The notes: generated by a model from the sequence alone, not told the origin. 64,000 nucleotides of DNA from Bradyrhizobium yuanmingense (GCF_900094575.1 NZ_FMAE01000003.1:186001-250000); one strand, 5' to 3'; counted from the stretch's first letter, positions 53,122-61,238 are shown. Program-made: numbers and translations.

Positions 53122-53156
53122 AGAACTCGTTCCCCACCAGTTGCGGACAAGAAGCC

Positions 53157-53753
53157 ATGACCTTTACGCTGCCCCCACTTCCTTACGCCTATGACGCCCT
53201 CGGCCAGTACATGTCGAAGGAGACGCTGGAATATCACCACGACAAGCATCATCAGGCCTACGTCACCAACGGCAACAACGCGCTCAAGGGGACCGAATGG
53301 GAAGGCAAGTCCCTTGAAGAGATCGTCAAGGGCTCGTTCGGCAAGAACCCCGCGGTGTTCAACAACGCCGGCCAGCACTACAACCACATCCACTTCTGGA
53401 GCTGGATGAAGCCCAATGGCGGCGGCACCAAGCTGCCGGGCAAGCTCGAGAAGAAGATCAACGAGGACCTCGGCGGCTTCGAGAAGTTCAAGACCGACTT
53501 CCAGGCGGCCGGCGTCGGCCAGTTCGGCTCCGGCTGGTGCTGGCTCCAGGTCAAGAACGGCAAGCTCGAGATCTCCAAGACCCCGAACGGCGAGAATCCG
53601 CTGGTGCACGGCGCCACACCGATCCTCGGCTGCGACGTCTGGGAGCACTCTTACTACATCGACTATCGCAATCGCCGTCCCGACTATCTCAAGGCGTTCG
53701 TCGAGAACCTCGTGAACTGGGAATACGTGGAGTCCCTGTTCGAGAAGGCGTGA
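53157..53753 (+). CDS. sodB: Iron superoxide dismutase SodB
   Basis: This 198-residue SOD converts superoxide to H2O2 and O2. Metal ligands are visible: His in LEYHHDKHH, His in GQHYNHIHFW, and Asp/His in DVWEHSYYIDYRNRR. The Gln in AGQHYNH four residues before the ligand His marks the Fe (or cambialistic) type over the Mn type. The C-terminal domain has FGSGWCWLQVKN. An EcfG promoter lies upstream and a strong terminator downstream (53871). Confidence 0.94.
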   Translation: MTFTLPPLPYAYDALGQYMSKETLEYHHDKHHQAYVTNGNNALKGTEWEGKSLEEIVKGSFGKNPAVFNNAGQHYNHIHFWSWMKPNGGGTKLPGKLEKKINEDLGGFEKFKTDFQAAGVGQFGSGWCWLQVKNGKLEISKTPNGENPLVHGATPILGCDVWEHSYYIDYRNRRPDYLKAFVENLVNWEYVESLFEKA

Positions 53754-53758
53754 CAGGT

Positions 53759-53861
53759 GTCATTCCGGGGCGCGCGAAGCGCGAGCCCGGAATCCATTTG
53801 TCTGCTCGGGTGACGCCCGATGGATTCCGGGTTCGGCGCTGACGCGCCGCCCCGGAATGAC
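53759..53861. repeat. Dispersed palindromic repeat, family A copy 2
   Basis: Ends GTCATTCCGG and CCGGAATGAC enclose the same GCGCGCGAAGCGCGAGC core as at 351-473. It lies between the sodB stop and its terminator. Confidence 0.85.
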
Positions 53862-53870
53862 AGAAACAAA

Positions 53871-53897
53871 GGCGGTCGCAGGCGCGACCGCCTTTTT
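53871..53897 (+). terminator. Rho-independent terminator after sodB
   Basis: GGCGGTCGC pairs with GCGACCGCC (9 bp, loop AGGC) and five T residues follow. Strong classical terminator just past the repeat. Confidence 0.93.
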
Positions 53898-53908
53898 GCT
53901 GTGCGGAA

Positions 53909-54622
53909 TTGCCCTGCGTGGCGCGCGCATGGGTCTGTCGTCACACCGTTTGCATCGGGGGAACACCGCCCTTAATCAGGACGGGCATCACCCTCGAGCG
54001 ACCCAGCCCGTTGTCAGGACCTTCCCCGAACCATCCAGCGCCTTCCGGCGACGCGGAATCCGAGCCGCGGCCGGGCCGGGTCCGCAAGCCGATCGGCTGG
54101 TCGACCATCATCATCGCAGCTCTGGTGGCGGTGAGTGCGGCACTGGTCTGGCGGCGGGACGGCACCGACGGCGTTCTGGACATCCTTACCCACGATCTCT
54201 CCTTGTTTTCGGGCATCCTGCCGCGCGTGCTCGCCGGCTGCCTGTTAGGGGCCTTCATCTCGGAAATCCTGCCGCACGAGAAAGTCTCGCGCTCGCTCGG
54301 GCCGAAGTCCGGCCTGATGGGCCTTTTGATCGGCACGGCGTTCGGCGCGATTCTGCCCGGCGGTCCCTTCACGGCCTACCCGGTGGCGAGCGCGCTGCTC
54401 GCGGTCGGCGCCGATTTCGGCGCCACCATCGCCATGGTCGTGAGCTGGACGCTGATCGGCTATGGCCGGGCGGTCGCCTGGGAAATCCCGATCATGGGCA
54501 CCGATTTCACGCTGTGGCGGATCGTGATCTCGCTGCCGCTGCCGGTGCTCGCCGGCGCGCTCGGCCGCTTCGTCTATGTCAGGCTCTATCCGAAGCCGCT
54601 CGCGAAGGACGACGAGAGTTGA
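53909..54622 (+). CDS. Half-size permease, first subunit (DUF318/ArsP-like)
   Basis: This ~200-237-residue membrane protein (start uncertain: TTG 53909, GTG 53918 or TTG 54011) has a Pro-rich cytoplasmic leader, then about five TM helices including TIIIAALVAVSAALVW and GLLIGTAFGAILPGGPFTAYPV. The LPGGP motif is typical of DUF318/YraQ permeases (ArsP group). The usual protein is twice as long and has two such halves; here the second half is a separate gene overlapping by 4 bp (TTGA). Metal or arsenical export is possible by family only. Confidence 0.75.
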   Translation: MPCVARAWVCRHTVCIGGTPPLIRTGITLERPSPLSGPSPNHPAPSGDAESEPRPGRVRKPIGWSTIIIAALVAVSAALVWRRDGTDGVLDILTHDLSLFSGILPRVLAGCLLGAFISEILPHEKVSRSLGPKSGLMGLLIGTAFGAILPGGPFTAYPVASALLAVGADFGATIAMVVSWTLIGYGRAVAWEIPIMGTDFTLWRIVISLPLPVLAGALGRFVYVRLYPKPLAKDDES

Positions 54623-55119
54623 GCGCAGCGCTTCTGATCGACATCCTGCTGTGGAGCTCGGTGCTCGGCGTCGGGCTGATCGCCTTTCGTCGTGGGCGCC
54701 CGGTGTTCGTGGCCTCGCTGCGCGAGGGCACGATGGACTTCGTCAACATCGTGCCGCGGATCGCGCTTGGCGTGATCGGCTCCGGCTACATCGCGGCCAT
54801 CATCCCGCAGGAGGTGATCACCGGCTGGCTCGGCCCGGATAGCGGCTGGCTCGGGGTTGCCACCGCCGTGGTCGCCGGCGCCGCCACGCCCGGCGGTCCC
54901 GTGGTCGGCTTCTCCATTGGCGCCGTCGCGCTGAAGTCGGGCGGCGGGGTGCCGCAGGTGGTCGCCTATGTCGTCGCCTGGGCGCTGTTCGCCTTCCAGC
55001 GGGTGATCTTGTGGGAGATCCCGTTCATGCCCGCCCGTTTCGTCTGGTTCCGCTGCGCCGTCTCGGTGCCGTTCCCATTCGTGGCAGCCGCCATCGCCAT
55101 GGTGATCGGCAAGCCCTGA
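54619..55119 (+). CDS. Half-size permease, second subunit (DUF318/ArsP-like)
   Basis: This 166-residue membrane protein starts with TTG at 54619, overlapping the upstream stop. About four to five TM helices are visible, with the second GGP motif in AGAATPGGPVVGFSIGAVAL. It pairs with the preceding gene, giving a full two-motif permease as a heterodimer. The zinc operon follows 57 bp later but behind its own operator. No fusion domain seen. Confidence 0.78.
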   Translation: MSAALLIDILLWSSVLGVGLIAFRRGRPVFVASLREGTMDFVNIVPRIALGVIGSGYIAAIIPQEVITGWLGPDSGWLGVATAVVAGAATPGGPVVGFSIGAVALKSGGGVPQVVAYVVAWALFAFQRVILWEIPFMPARFVWFRCAVSVPFPFVAAAIAMVIGKP

Positions 55120-55150
55120 GCCGCGATGTCAGTCCCGCCGTGGACAGGCG

Positions 55151-55171
55151 TAATGTTATAATATAACGTCC
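55151..55171 (+). promoter_or_regulatory. Zur-type operator/promoter of the zinc operon
   Basis: The perfect 13-bp palindrome GTTATAATATAAC (55155-55167) sits in TAATGTTATAATATAACGTC, matching alphaproteobacterial Zur boxes. TATAAT inside it looks like a -10 element. The first start codon (ATG 55176) is only 8 bp past the palindrome, so the mRNA may be leaderless. Zur would repress when zinc is present. Confidence 0.8.
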
Positions 55172-55175
55172 GCAA

Positions 55176-55418
55176 ATGGCTCCCGCCGCGTCCCACGCCC
55201 ACCAGCACGACCATGCTCATGGCCATTCCCATGGTCACGGCCATGGACATTCGCACGGGCACGATCACGCCCACGCCCATGTCCACGATGCGACCTCGCC
55301 GCATCCGGCCCAGACCGCGCCTTGGTCGATCCTGCGCATGGCCATGGCGGGCCGTCTCGCGGCCGCGCTCGCGGTCTGTGCCGTGCTGTGGGGCATCGTC
55401 TTGCTGGCGATGAGGTGA
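55176..55418 (+). CDS. Small His-rich single-TM protein, first gene of zinc operon
   Basis: This 80-residue protein has 17 His in residues 7-43 (repeats of HGHSHGH type), a short spacer, and one TM helix near the C terminus (AMAGRLAAALAVCAVLWGIVLLAM). The His-rich end could bind Zn2+ and hand it to the ABC permease or the CobW protein. The ATG is 8 bp after the Zur palindrome. The stop lies inside the upstream region of znuC (coupled). No family recognised beyond general His-rich metal proteins. Confidence 0.72.
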   Translation: MAPAASHAHQHDHAHGHSHGHGHGHSHGHDHAHAHVHDATSPHPAQTAPWSILRMAMAGRLAAALAVCAVLWGIVLLAMR

Positions 55419-55420
55419 CG

Positions 55421-56176
55421 ATGGCAGCGTTGCACTTTCACAACGTCACGCTCGGCTATGATCGGCACCCCGCCGTGCATCATCTCAGCGGCGAGGTCGC
55501 GCCGGGCGCGCTGGTCGCCGTGATCGGCCCGAATGGCGCCGGCAAGTCGACGCTGTTGCGCGGCATCGTCGGCATCCTCAAGCCGCTCGACGGCACGATC
55601 CATCTCGGCGGGCTCGACGCCCGCGACATCGCCTATCTGCCGCAAAGTGCGGAGATCGACCGCAGCTTCCCGATCTCGGTGTTCGATTTCGTCGGCACCG
55701 GGCTGTGGCGTGGCACAGGCCTGTTCGGCGGCATCGGCAAGGCCGCGCGCGACAAGATTCTCCGGGCAATCGGAGCAGTTGGCCTCAGCGGTTTTGAGAA
55801 CCGCCCGATCGGCACGCTCTCCGGCGGTCAGATGCAGCGCGTGCTGTTCGCCCGTGTGCTGCTCCAGGATGCCAGCCTGATCGTGCTCGACGAGCCCTTC
55901 AACGCCATCGATGCCAAGACCATCACTGATCTGCTCGCGCTGGTGAGGCGCTGGCATGGCGAGGGTCGCACCGTGCTCGCCGCGCTGCACGACATGGAGA
56001 TGGTGCGCAATCATTTCACCGAAACGCTGGTGCTGGCGCGCGGCCCGGTCGCGTGGGGTCCGACGGCGGAGGTGCTGACGCCGGAAAATCTGCTGGTCGC
56101 GATGCGGATGTGCGAGGCCTTCGACGACAGCGCCGCGGCCTGCGCGGCCGATGATATCAGCTCGCGGGCGGCCTGA
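55421..56176 (+). CDS. znuC: Zinc ABC transporter ATPase ZnuC
   Basis: This 251-residue ATPase has Walker A GPNGAGKSTLLR, signature LSGGQMQRVLFARV, Walker B ASLIVLDEPFNAID and H-loop AALHDMEM. The short SVFDFVGTGLWRG segment before the signature is typical of metal-type ABC ATPases. Start ATG 55421, alternative GTG two codons upstream overlapping the His-rich gene's stop. It powers ZnuB. Confidence 0.92.
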   Translation: MAALHFHNVTLGYDRHPAVHHLSGEVAPGALVAVIGPNGAGKSTLLRGIVGILKPLDGTIHLGGLDARDIAYLPQSAEIDRSFPISVFDFVGTGLWRGTGLFGGIGKAARDKILRAIGAVGLSGFENRPIGTLSGGQMQRVLFARVLLQDASLIVLDEPFNAIDAKTITDLLALVRRWHGEGRTVLAALHDMEMVRNHFTETLVLARGPVAWGPTAEVLTPENLLVAMRMCEAFDDSAAACAADDISSRAA

Positions 56177-56182
56177 TATCCG

Positions 56183-57052
56183 ATGCTCTATGACGCGCTG
56201 ATCGGTCCGTTCACCGAATTCGAGTTCATGCGGCGCGCGCTCGCCGCGGTGATCGCGTTGGCGCTGGCGGGGGCGCCGATCGGCGTGTTCCTGATGCTGC
56301 GCCGGATGAGCCTCGTCGGCGACGCCATGGCGCACGCGATCCTGCCTGGCGCGGCGGTCGGTTTCCTGCTCTCCGGCCTCAATCTGTTCGCGATGACGGC
56401 CGGTGGCCTGGTCGCCGGCTTTGCCGTCGCGATCCTCGCTGGCGTGGTCGCACGCTCGACCGGGCTGAAGGAAGATGCCTCGCTCGCCACCTTCTATCTC
56501 GCTTCGCTTGCGCTCGGCGTCACCATCGTCTCGATCAAGGGCACCAACATCGATCTCCTGCACGTGCTGTTCGGCAACATCCTCGCAATGGACGATCAGA
56601 CCCTGCTGGTGGTCGCCTTCAACGCCACGGTGACGCTGCTGGTGCTCGCGGTGATCTACCGCCCGCTGGTGATCGAGAGCGTCGATCCCCTGTTCCTGCG
56701 CACCGTGAGCCGCGCCGGTGGCCCCGCCCATCTCGCCTTCCTCGCGCTGGTCGTCATCAACCTCGTCAACGGCTTTCAGGCGCTGGGCACGTTGCTGGCG
56801 GTGGGGCTGATGATCCTGCCTGCGGGCATCGCAAGGTTCTGGTCGCGCGATCTCACCGCGATGATCTGCATCGCCGTCACTGCTGCTGCGGTGTCCGGCT
56901 ATGCCGGCCTCGTGCTCTCATTTCAGACCCGCGTGCCCTCGGGCCCGGCGATCATTCTGGTAGCGACGGTGCTCTACATCGTCTCCGTCCTGTTCGGCCG
57001 CGTCGGCGGCATCGTCCGGCAGCTGTTTCCCGGCCGGCATCTGGAAGCATGA
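56183..57052 (+). CDS. znuB: Zinc ABC transporter permease ZnuB
   Basis: This 289-residue permease has about eight TM helices and matches the ABC-3 (ZnuB/TroC) type: LRRMSLVGDAMAHAILPGAAVGFLLSG, STGLKEDASLATFYLASLALGV, and the C-terminal VGLMILPAGIARFW. It starts 6 bp after znuC and overlaps znuA by 4 bp. Imports Zn2+ (possibly Mn2+) across the inner membrane. Confidence 0.92.
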   Translation: MLYDALIGPFTEFEFMRRALAAVIALALAGAPIGVFLMLRRMSLVGDAMAHAILPGAAVGFLLSGLNLFAMTAGGLVAGFAVAILAGVVARSTGLKEDASLATFYLASLALGVTIVSIKGTNIDLLHVLFGNILAMDDQTLLVVAFNATVTLLVLAVIYRPLVIESVDPLFLRTVSRAGGPAHLAFLALVVINLVNGFQALGTLLAVGLMILPAGIARFWSRDLTAMICIAVTAAAVSGYAGLVLSFQTRVPSGPAIILVATVLYIVSVLFGRVGGIVRQLFPGRHLEA

Positions 57053-57918
57053 CGATGCGGCTCATCCTGGTTTGTGCGCTGTTGCTGATCGCCTCGCCGC
57101 TTGAGGCCGCGGAGCGGCTCAACGTCGTCGCGAGTTTCTCGATCCTCGGCGATTTCGTCCGCAATGTCGGTGGCGACCGCGTCAACCTGACGACGCTGGT
57201 CGGACCCGACGGCGACGTCCACGTCTATACGCCGGCCCCTGCCGATGCCAAGCGGGTCGCGGCGGCGAAGCTCGTCATCGTCAACGGGCTCGGGCTGGAG
57301 GGCTGGCTGCCGCGCCTCGTGCAATCCGCGGGCAGCAAGGCCAAGGTGATCACCGCAAGCGCCGGCATCGCGCCGTTGAAATTGGGTTCGGCCGCTGATC
57401 CCCACGCTTGGCAATCCATCCCGAACGCCAAGATCTACGTCACCGACATTGCGAGCGCGCTCGCCACGGCCGCTCCTGACGATGCAGAGTTCTTCCGCGC
57501 CCAGGCCAAGGCCTATCTGGAAAAGCTCGAAACACTGGACCGCGAGGTCCGCGACGCTGTCGCAAAAATCCCGCCGGAGCGGCGCAAGGTGATCTCCACC
57601 CATGACGCCTTCGGCTATTTCTCCAGCGAATACGGTATCCGGTTCATCGCCCCCCGGGGCGTCTCCACGGAGAGCGAGCCGAGCGCGCGAGATATCGCCG
57701 CCATCATCGGCCAGATCAAGGTCCAGAAAATCCCGGCCGTGTTCCTTGAAAATATCAGCGACGATCGCCTGATCCGGCGGATCGCCGCCGAGACCGGTGC
57801 CAGGGTCGGTGGCACCCTGGTTTCGGACGGTTTGACCGGCGAAAAGGGGCCTGCACCCACTTACATTGACATGGTCAGGCACAATATAAAGGCCCTGACC
57901 AGCGCGCTTGACCATTAG
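57049..57918 (+). CDS. znuA: Zinc-binding periplasmic protein ZnuA, loop-less type
   Basis: This 289-residue protein has a signal peptide (MTMRLILVCALLLIASPLEA). Metal ligands can be read as His58 (GDVHVYTP), His119 (ADPHAWQS), His185 (ISTHDAFGY) and Asp260 (LVSDGLTG), the three-His/one-Asp set of TroA/ZnuA/AztC proteins. The long His-rich loop of many ZnuAs is missing; a separate His-rich protein sits at the operon start instead. It overlaps znuB by 4 bp. Confidence 0.92.
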   Translation: MTMRLILVCALLLIASPLEAAERLNVVASFSILGDFVRNVGGDRVNLTTLVGPDGDVHVYTPAPADAKRVAAAKLVIVNGLGLEGWLPRLVQSAGSKAKVITASAGIAPLKLGSAADPHAWQSIPNAKIYVTDIASALATAAPDDAEFFRAQAKAYLEKLETLDREVRDAVAKIPPERRKVISTHDAFGYFSSEYGIRFIAPRGVSTESEPSARDIAAIIGQIKVQKIPAVFLENISDDRLIRRIAAETGARVGGTLVSDGLTGEKGPAPTYIDMVRHNIKALTSALDH

Positions 57919-57974
57919 GGCAGGGGCCACCCCGCCTCGCGTCGCGCGAAAAAGCCTTGAAGTCCGGAGTTGTT

Positions 57975-59024
57975 ATGTCTGACGCGACCTCCCAGAAGAT
58001 TCCCGTGACCGTGCTGACCGGCTATCTCGGCGCCGGCAAGACCACGCTGCTCAACCGCATCCTGTCGGAGAACCACGGCAAGAAATACGCCGTCATCGTC
58101 AACGAATTCGGCGAGATCGGCATCGACAACGACCTCATCATCGGCGCCGATGAGGAAGTGTTCGAGATGAACAACGGCTGCATCTGCTGCACCGTACGAG
58201 GCGACCTCGTCCGCATCATGGACGGCCTGATGAAGCGCAAGGGCAAGTTCGACGCCATCATCGTCGAGACCACCGGTCTTGCCGATCCCGCCCCCGTCGC
58301 GCAGACTTTCTTCGTCGATGAGGACGTGCAGAAGAACGCCCGGCTCGATGCGGTCGTGACGGTCGCCGACGCCAAATGGCTGTCCGACCGTTTGAAGGAT
58401 GCACCAGAGGCCAAGAACCAGATCGCCTTTGCCGACGTCATCGTTCTGAACAAGACCGACCTCGTCAACAAGGGCGAGCTCGCCGAGGTCGAGGCCCGCA
58501 TCCGCGGCATCAATCCCTATGCGAAGCTGCATCGCACCGAGCGCTGCGCGGTGGCGCTGGCCGACGTGCTCGACCGCGGCGCATTCGACCTCGACCGCAT
58601 CCTCGACATCGAGCCTGACTTCCTGGAGGCCGACGATCATGACCACGATCATGATCATCACCACCATCACGGCCACGATCACCATCACCATGATCACGGC
58701 CACGGCCTGAAGCACTATCACGACGAGGAGATGCAATCGCTCTCGCTCAAGACCGACAAGCCGCTAGATCCCAACGTGTTCATGCCCTGGCTGCAGAACC
58801 TGGTGCAGGTCGAGGGCGGCAAGATCCTGCGCTCCAAGGGCATCCTCGCCTTCCTCGACGACGACGATCGCTACGTCTTCCAGGGCGTCCACATGATGCT
58901 GGAGGGCAACCACCAGCGGAAGTGGAAGGAGGGCGAGCCGCGCGAGAGCCGCCTCGTCTTCATCGGCCGCGAATTGCCCGAAGAGGCGATCCGCAAGGGT
59001 TTCGAGAGCTGCATCGTCTCGTGA
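57975..59024 (+). CDS. CobW/COG0523 zinc GTPase with His-rich insert
   Basis: This 349-residue GTPase has the Walker A GYLGAGKTTLLNRIL, the metal motif NNGCICCTVRGDL (CxCC), the switch ETTGLADPAPVAQ, and the NKTD guanine motif. A long acidic-histidine insert (about 222-248) separates the GTPase domain from the CobW C-terminal domain (WLQNLVQVEGGKILRSKG). Such GTPases deliver zinc to enzymes during zinc shortage (ZagA/ZigA type). It lies 56 bp after znuA and overlaps the WD40 gene. Confidence 0.92.
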   Translation: MSDATSQKIPVTVLTGYLGAGKTTLLNRILSENHGKKYAVIVNEFGEIGIDNDLIIGADEEVFEMNNGCICCTVRGDLVRIMDGLMKRKGKFDAIIVETTGLADPAPVAQTFFVDEDVQKNARLDAVVTVADAKWLSDRLKDAPEAKNQIAFADVIVLNKTDLVNKGELAEVEARIRGINPYAKLHRTERCAVALADVLDRGAFDLDRILDIEPDFLEADDHDHDHDHHHHHGHDHHHHDHGHGLKHYHDEEMQSLSLKTDKPLDPNVFMPWLQNLVQVEGGKILRSKGILAFLDDDDRYVFQGVHMMLEGNHQRKWKEGEPRESRLVFIGRELPEEAIRKGFESCIVS

Positions 59025-60043
59025 TGAAAGAGTTTACGCCAGCGCCCGAGTCCGCTTCGATCGTTTCCGTCACCGACCGCGTCCAGCCGATTGCGCTCGG
59101 CATGGCCGTGACCTCGGTGCATTTCCTGAAGGATCGCGCCGCCTTCGTCGGCGGCGAGGAGAACGTCGCATTCGTCGATGCCAATTGCGAGATCACCACG
59201 GTTGCCGTGCATAGCGGCGGCATTCTCTCGACCGCCTCCGACGGCAAGCGCCTCGTCATGGGCGGCGACGACGGCAAGGTCGTCTCGATCGATGCCAAGG
59301 GCGAGGTGACGCTGCTCGCCACCGATCCCAAGCGGCGCTGGATCGACGCGGTGGCGCTGCACGCCGACGGCGCGTTCGCCTGGTCGGCCGGCAAGACCGC
59401 GACCGTCAAGAGCGGCAAGGCCGAGGAGAAGTCGATCGACGTGCCCTCGACCGTCGGCGGCCTTGCCTTCGCGCCGAAGGGCCTGCGGCTCGCAATCGCG
59501 CATTACAACGGCGTGACGCTGTGGTTTCCGAACATGGCGGGATCGGCCGAATTCCTGCCCTGGGCCGGCTCGCATCACGCGGTCACCTTCAGCCCCGACA
59601 ACAAATTCCTGGTCACCGCCATGCACGAGCCGGCGCTGCACGGCTGGCGGCTCGCCGACAACAGGCACATGCGCATGACCGGCTATCCGGGCCGCGTCCG
59701 CTCGATGTCGTGGAGCGCCGGCGGCAAGGGGCTGGCGACCTCGGGCGCCGACACCGTGATCATCTGGCCGTTCGGCAGCAAGGACGGCCCGATGGGCAAG
59801 GAGCCCGCGATGCTCGCGCCGCTGCAGGCGCGCGTCTCCGCGGTCGCCTGTCATCCCAAGAACGACATCCTCGCCGCCGGTTACAGCGATGGCACCGTGC
59901 TGATGGTCCGTCTGGAGGATGGCGCGGAGATCCTGGTCCGCCGCAATGGCACGCCGCCGGTGGCCGCGATCGCCTGGAACGCCAAAGGCACGCTGCTGGC
60001 CTTTGCCGACGAAAATGGGGACGGCGGTCTGCTCGAGCTTTAA
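59024..60043 (+). CDS. WD40-repeat beta-propeller protein
   Basis: This 339-residue protein has no signal peptide and several WD40-like blades: AVTSVHFLKDRAAFVGGEE, STASDGKRLVMGGDDGKVV, GLAFAPKGLRLAIAHYNGVTLW, AVTFSPDNKFLVTAMHE, SMSWSAGGKGLATSGAD, and a final SAVACHPKNDILAAGYSDGTVLMV. About seven blades fit a full propeller. It starts on the stop of the CobW gene (TGATG overlap), so the two are co-translated; it may be a cytoplasmic zinc-trafficking scaffold. A periplasmic AztD-like role is unlikely without a signal. Confidence 0.82.
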   Translation: MKEFTPAPESASIVSVTDRVQPIALGMAVTSVHFLKDRAAFVGGEENVAFVDANCEITTVAVHSGGILSTASDGKRLVMGGDDGKVVSIDAKGEVTLLATDPKRRWIDAVALHADGAFAWSAGKTATVKSGKAEEKSIDVPSTVGGLAFAPKGLRLAIAHYNGVTLWFPNMAGSAEFLPWAGSHHAVTFSPDNKFLVTAMHEPALHGWRLADNRHMRMTGYPGRVRSMSWSAGGKGLATSGADTVIIWPFGSKDGPMGKEPAMLAPLQARVSAVACHPKNDILAAGYSDGTVLMVRLEDGAEILVRRNGTPPVAAIAWNAKGTLLAFADENGDGGLLEL

Positions 60044-60073
60044 TCTGTCATGGTTCCCGCCGTATAGGGAACC

Positions 60074-60790
60074 ATGCGATTTCTGACGACCTTCCAGCTT
60101 GCCGACTTTGGCGACACCCTGGTCAGCCTGATCACGGCTTTCGTGCTGGGCACACTGATCGGCGCCGAACGGCAATACCGCCAGCGTACCGCGGGGCTGC
60201 GCACCAACGTGCTGGTCGCGGTGGGCGCTGCCGCCTTCGTCGATCTCGCCATGCAGCTGGACGGCGCCGACGGCGCGGTCCGGGTGATCGCCTATGTCGT
60301 CTCCGGCATCGGCTTCCTGGGGGCCGGCGTCATCATGAAGCAGGGCATGGATGTGCGCGGGCTCAACACCGCGGCGACGCTGTGGGCCTCGGCCGCGGTC
60401 GGCTCCTGTGCGGGCGCCGACATGATCGCACAGGCGGCCGCGCTGACCGTGTTCGTCATCGCCGGCAACACCATGCTGCGCCCGCTGGTCAACGCCATCA
60501 ACCGCATCCCGCTGAACGAGAAGGCGCTGGAGGCGACCTACTATTTCAAGCTCGCAGTTGCGGCCGACGCCTTGCCCGACATGCGTGACCGCCTCGTCGA
60601 CAAGCTCGAAGCGGCGAAATATGCCGTGGCCGATATCGAAGTCGCCGAGATCAGCGAGGGCATTCTGGAGATCGCCGCCAAGCTGGTTGCGACCGCGGTC
60701 GACCCGAACGAGCTGAACGCGGTCGCGACCGATCTGCAGCATCTGCCAGGCGTCCGGCATGCAACATGGGAAGTCAGCACGACGGAGTAG
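60074..60790 (+). CDS. MgtC/SapB-family membrane protein
   Basis: This 238-residue protein has four to five TM helices (LVSLITAFVLGTLIGAERQ, TNVLVAVGAAAFVDL, GIGFLGAGVIMKQGMDVRGL) and a C-terminal ACT-like soluble domain (LKLAVAADALPDMRDRLVDKLEAAKYA). The GIGFLGAGVI and RGLNTAATLWASA motifs are hallmarks. MgtC proteins aid Mg2+-limited growth and intracellular survival. It starts 30 bp after the WD40 gene and may belong to the same transcript. Confidence 0.9.
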   Translation: MRFLTTFQLADFGDTLVSLITAFVLGTLIGAERQYRQRTAGLRTNVLVAVGAAAFVDLAMQLDGADGAVRVIAYVVSGIGFLGAGVIMKQGMDVRGLNTAATLWASAAVGSCAGADMIAQAAALTVFVIAGNTMLRPLVNAINRIPLNEKALEATYYFKLAVAADALPDMRDRLVDKLEAAKYAVADIEVAEISEGILEIAAKLVATAVDPNELNAVATDLQHLPGVRHATWEVSTTE

Positions 60791-60838
60791 CGCGGCGTTT
60801 TGGCGCGTGCGGGTGGGTTCCGCGCGTTTTCAGGTTCC

Positions 60839-60863
60839 GGAACCGGCGCGCCCCAGTTTCGTT
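60839..60863 (+). promoter_or_regulatory. EcfG-type general stress promoter (GGAAC-N16-CGTT)
   Basis: GGAAC at 60839-60843 and CGTT at 60860-60863 are 16 bp apart, an exact consensus match. The start of the next gene (60892) is 28 bp downstream. Confidence 0.8.
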
Positions 60864-60891
60864 GATTCCGCGAACAAAGGCGGTGATCGAC

Positions 60892-61230
60892 ATGCCCGGC
60901 CGAGATGACAAACGTAGACTGAAGCTCAACCTGACAATCGCCGGTGCGCTGTTCGCAGCAGGCGTTGCGGTGTCGGTGATGTCCCTGGCGCAAATCCGCG
61001 CCGAAAGCCGCATGCAGCTGGCGCAGGCGACGCCCCCGCTCCAGGGCACCCCGTCCGACGAACAGAGCAAGGTGCCCGCGGAGGCGAAGCCCGGCGGTGA
61101 TCGCCCGACCACGCCGGCCCCCGAGCCGGCACGGCCGGATCCGCGGACTCAGGGCGCGGCTGGTGCGGCCAAACCGGCGCTGCCGCCGGCCCCGGCCGAG
61201 AAGATCGCGCCGCCGATGGAGAAGAAGTAG
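60892..61230 (+). CDS. Single-TM, Pro/Ala-rich hypothetical protein behind an EcfG promoter
   Basis: This 112-residue protein has a basic N terminus (MPGRDDKRRLKLN), one TM helix (about 14-33, LTIAGALFAAGVAVSVMSLA) and a Pro/Ala/Lys/Glu-rich tail with low complexity. No enzymatic motif. It resembles the 6711-7388 protein in layout (short cytoplasmic end, one helix, disordered Pro-rich tail) and in having a perfect EcfG promoter. Possibly an envelope stress protein of unknown role. It ends 8 bp before repeat copy 3. Confidence 0.75.
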   Translation: MPGRDDKRRLKLNLTIAGALFAAGVAVSVMSLAQIRAESRMQLAQATPPLQGTPSDEQSKVPAEAKPGGDRPTTPAPEPARPDPRTQGAAGAAKPALPPAPAEKIAPPMEKK

Positions 61231-61238
61231 TTTTTCCG

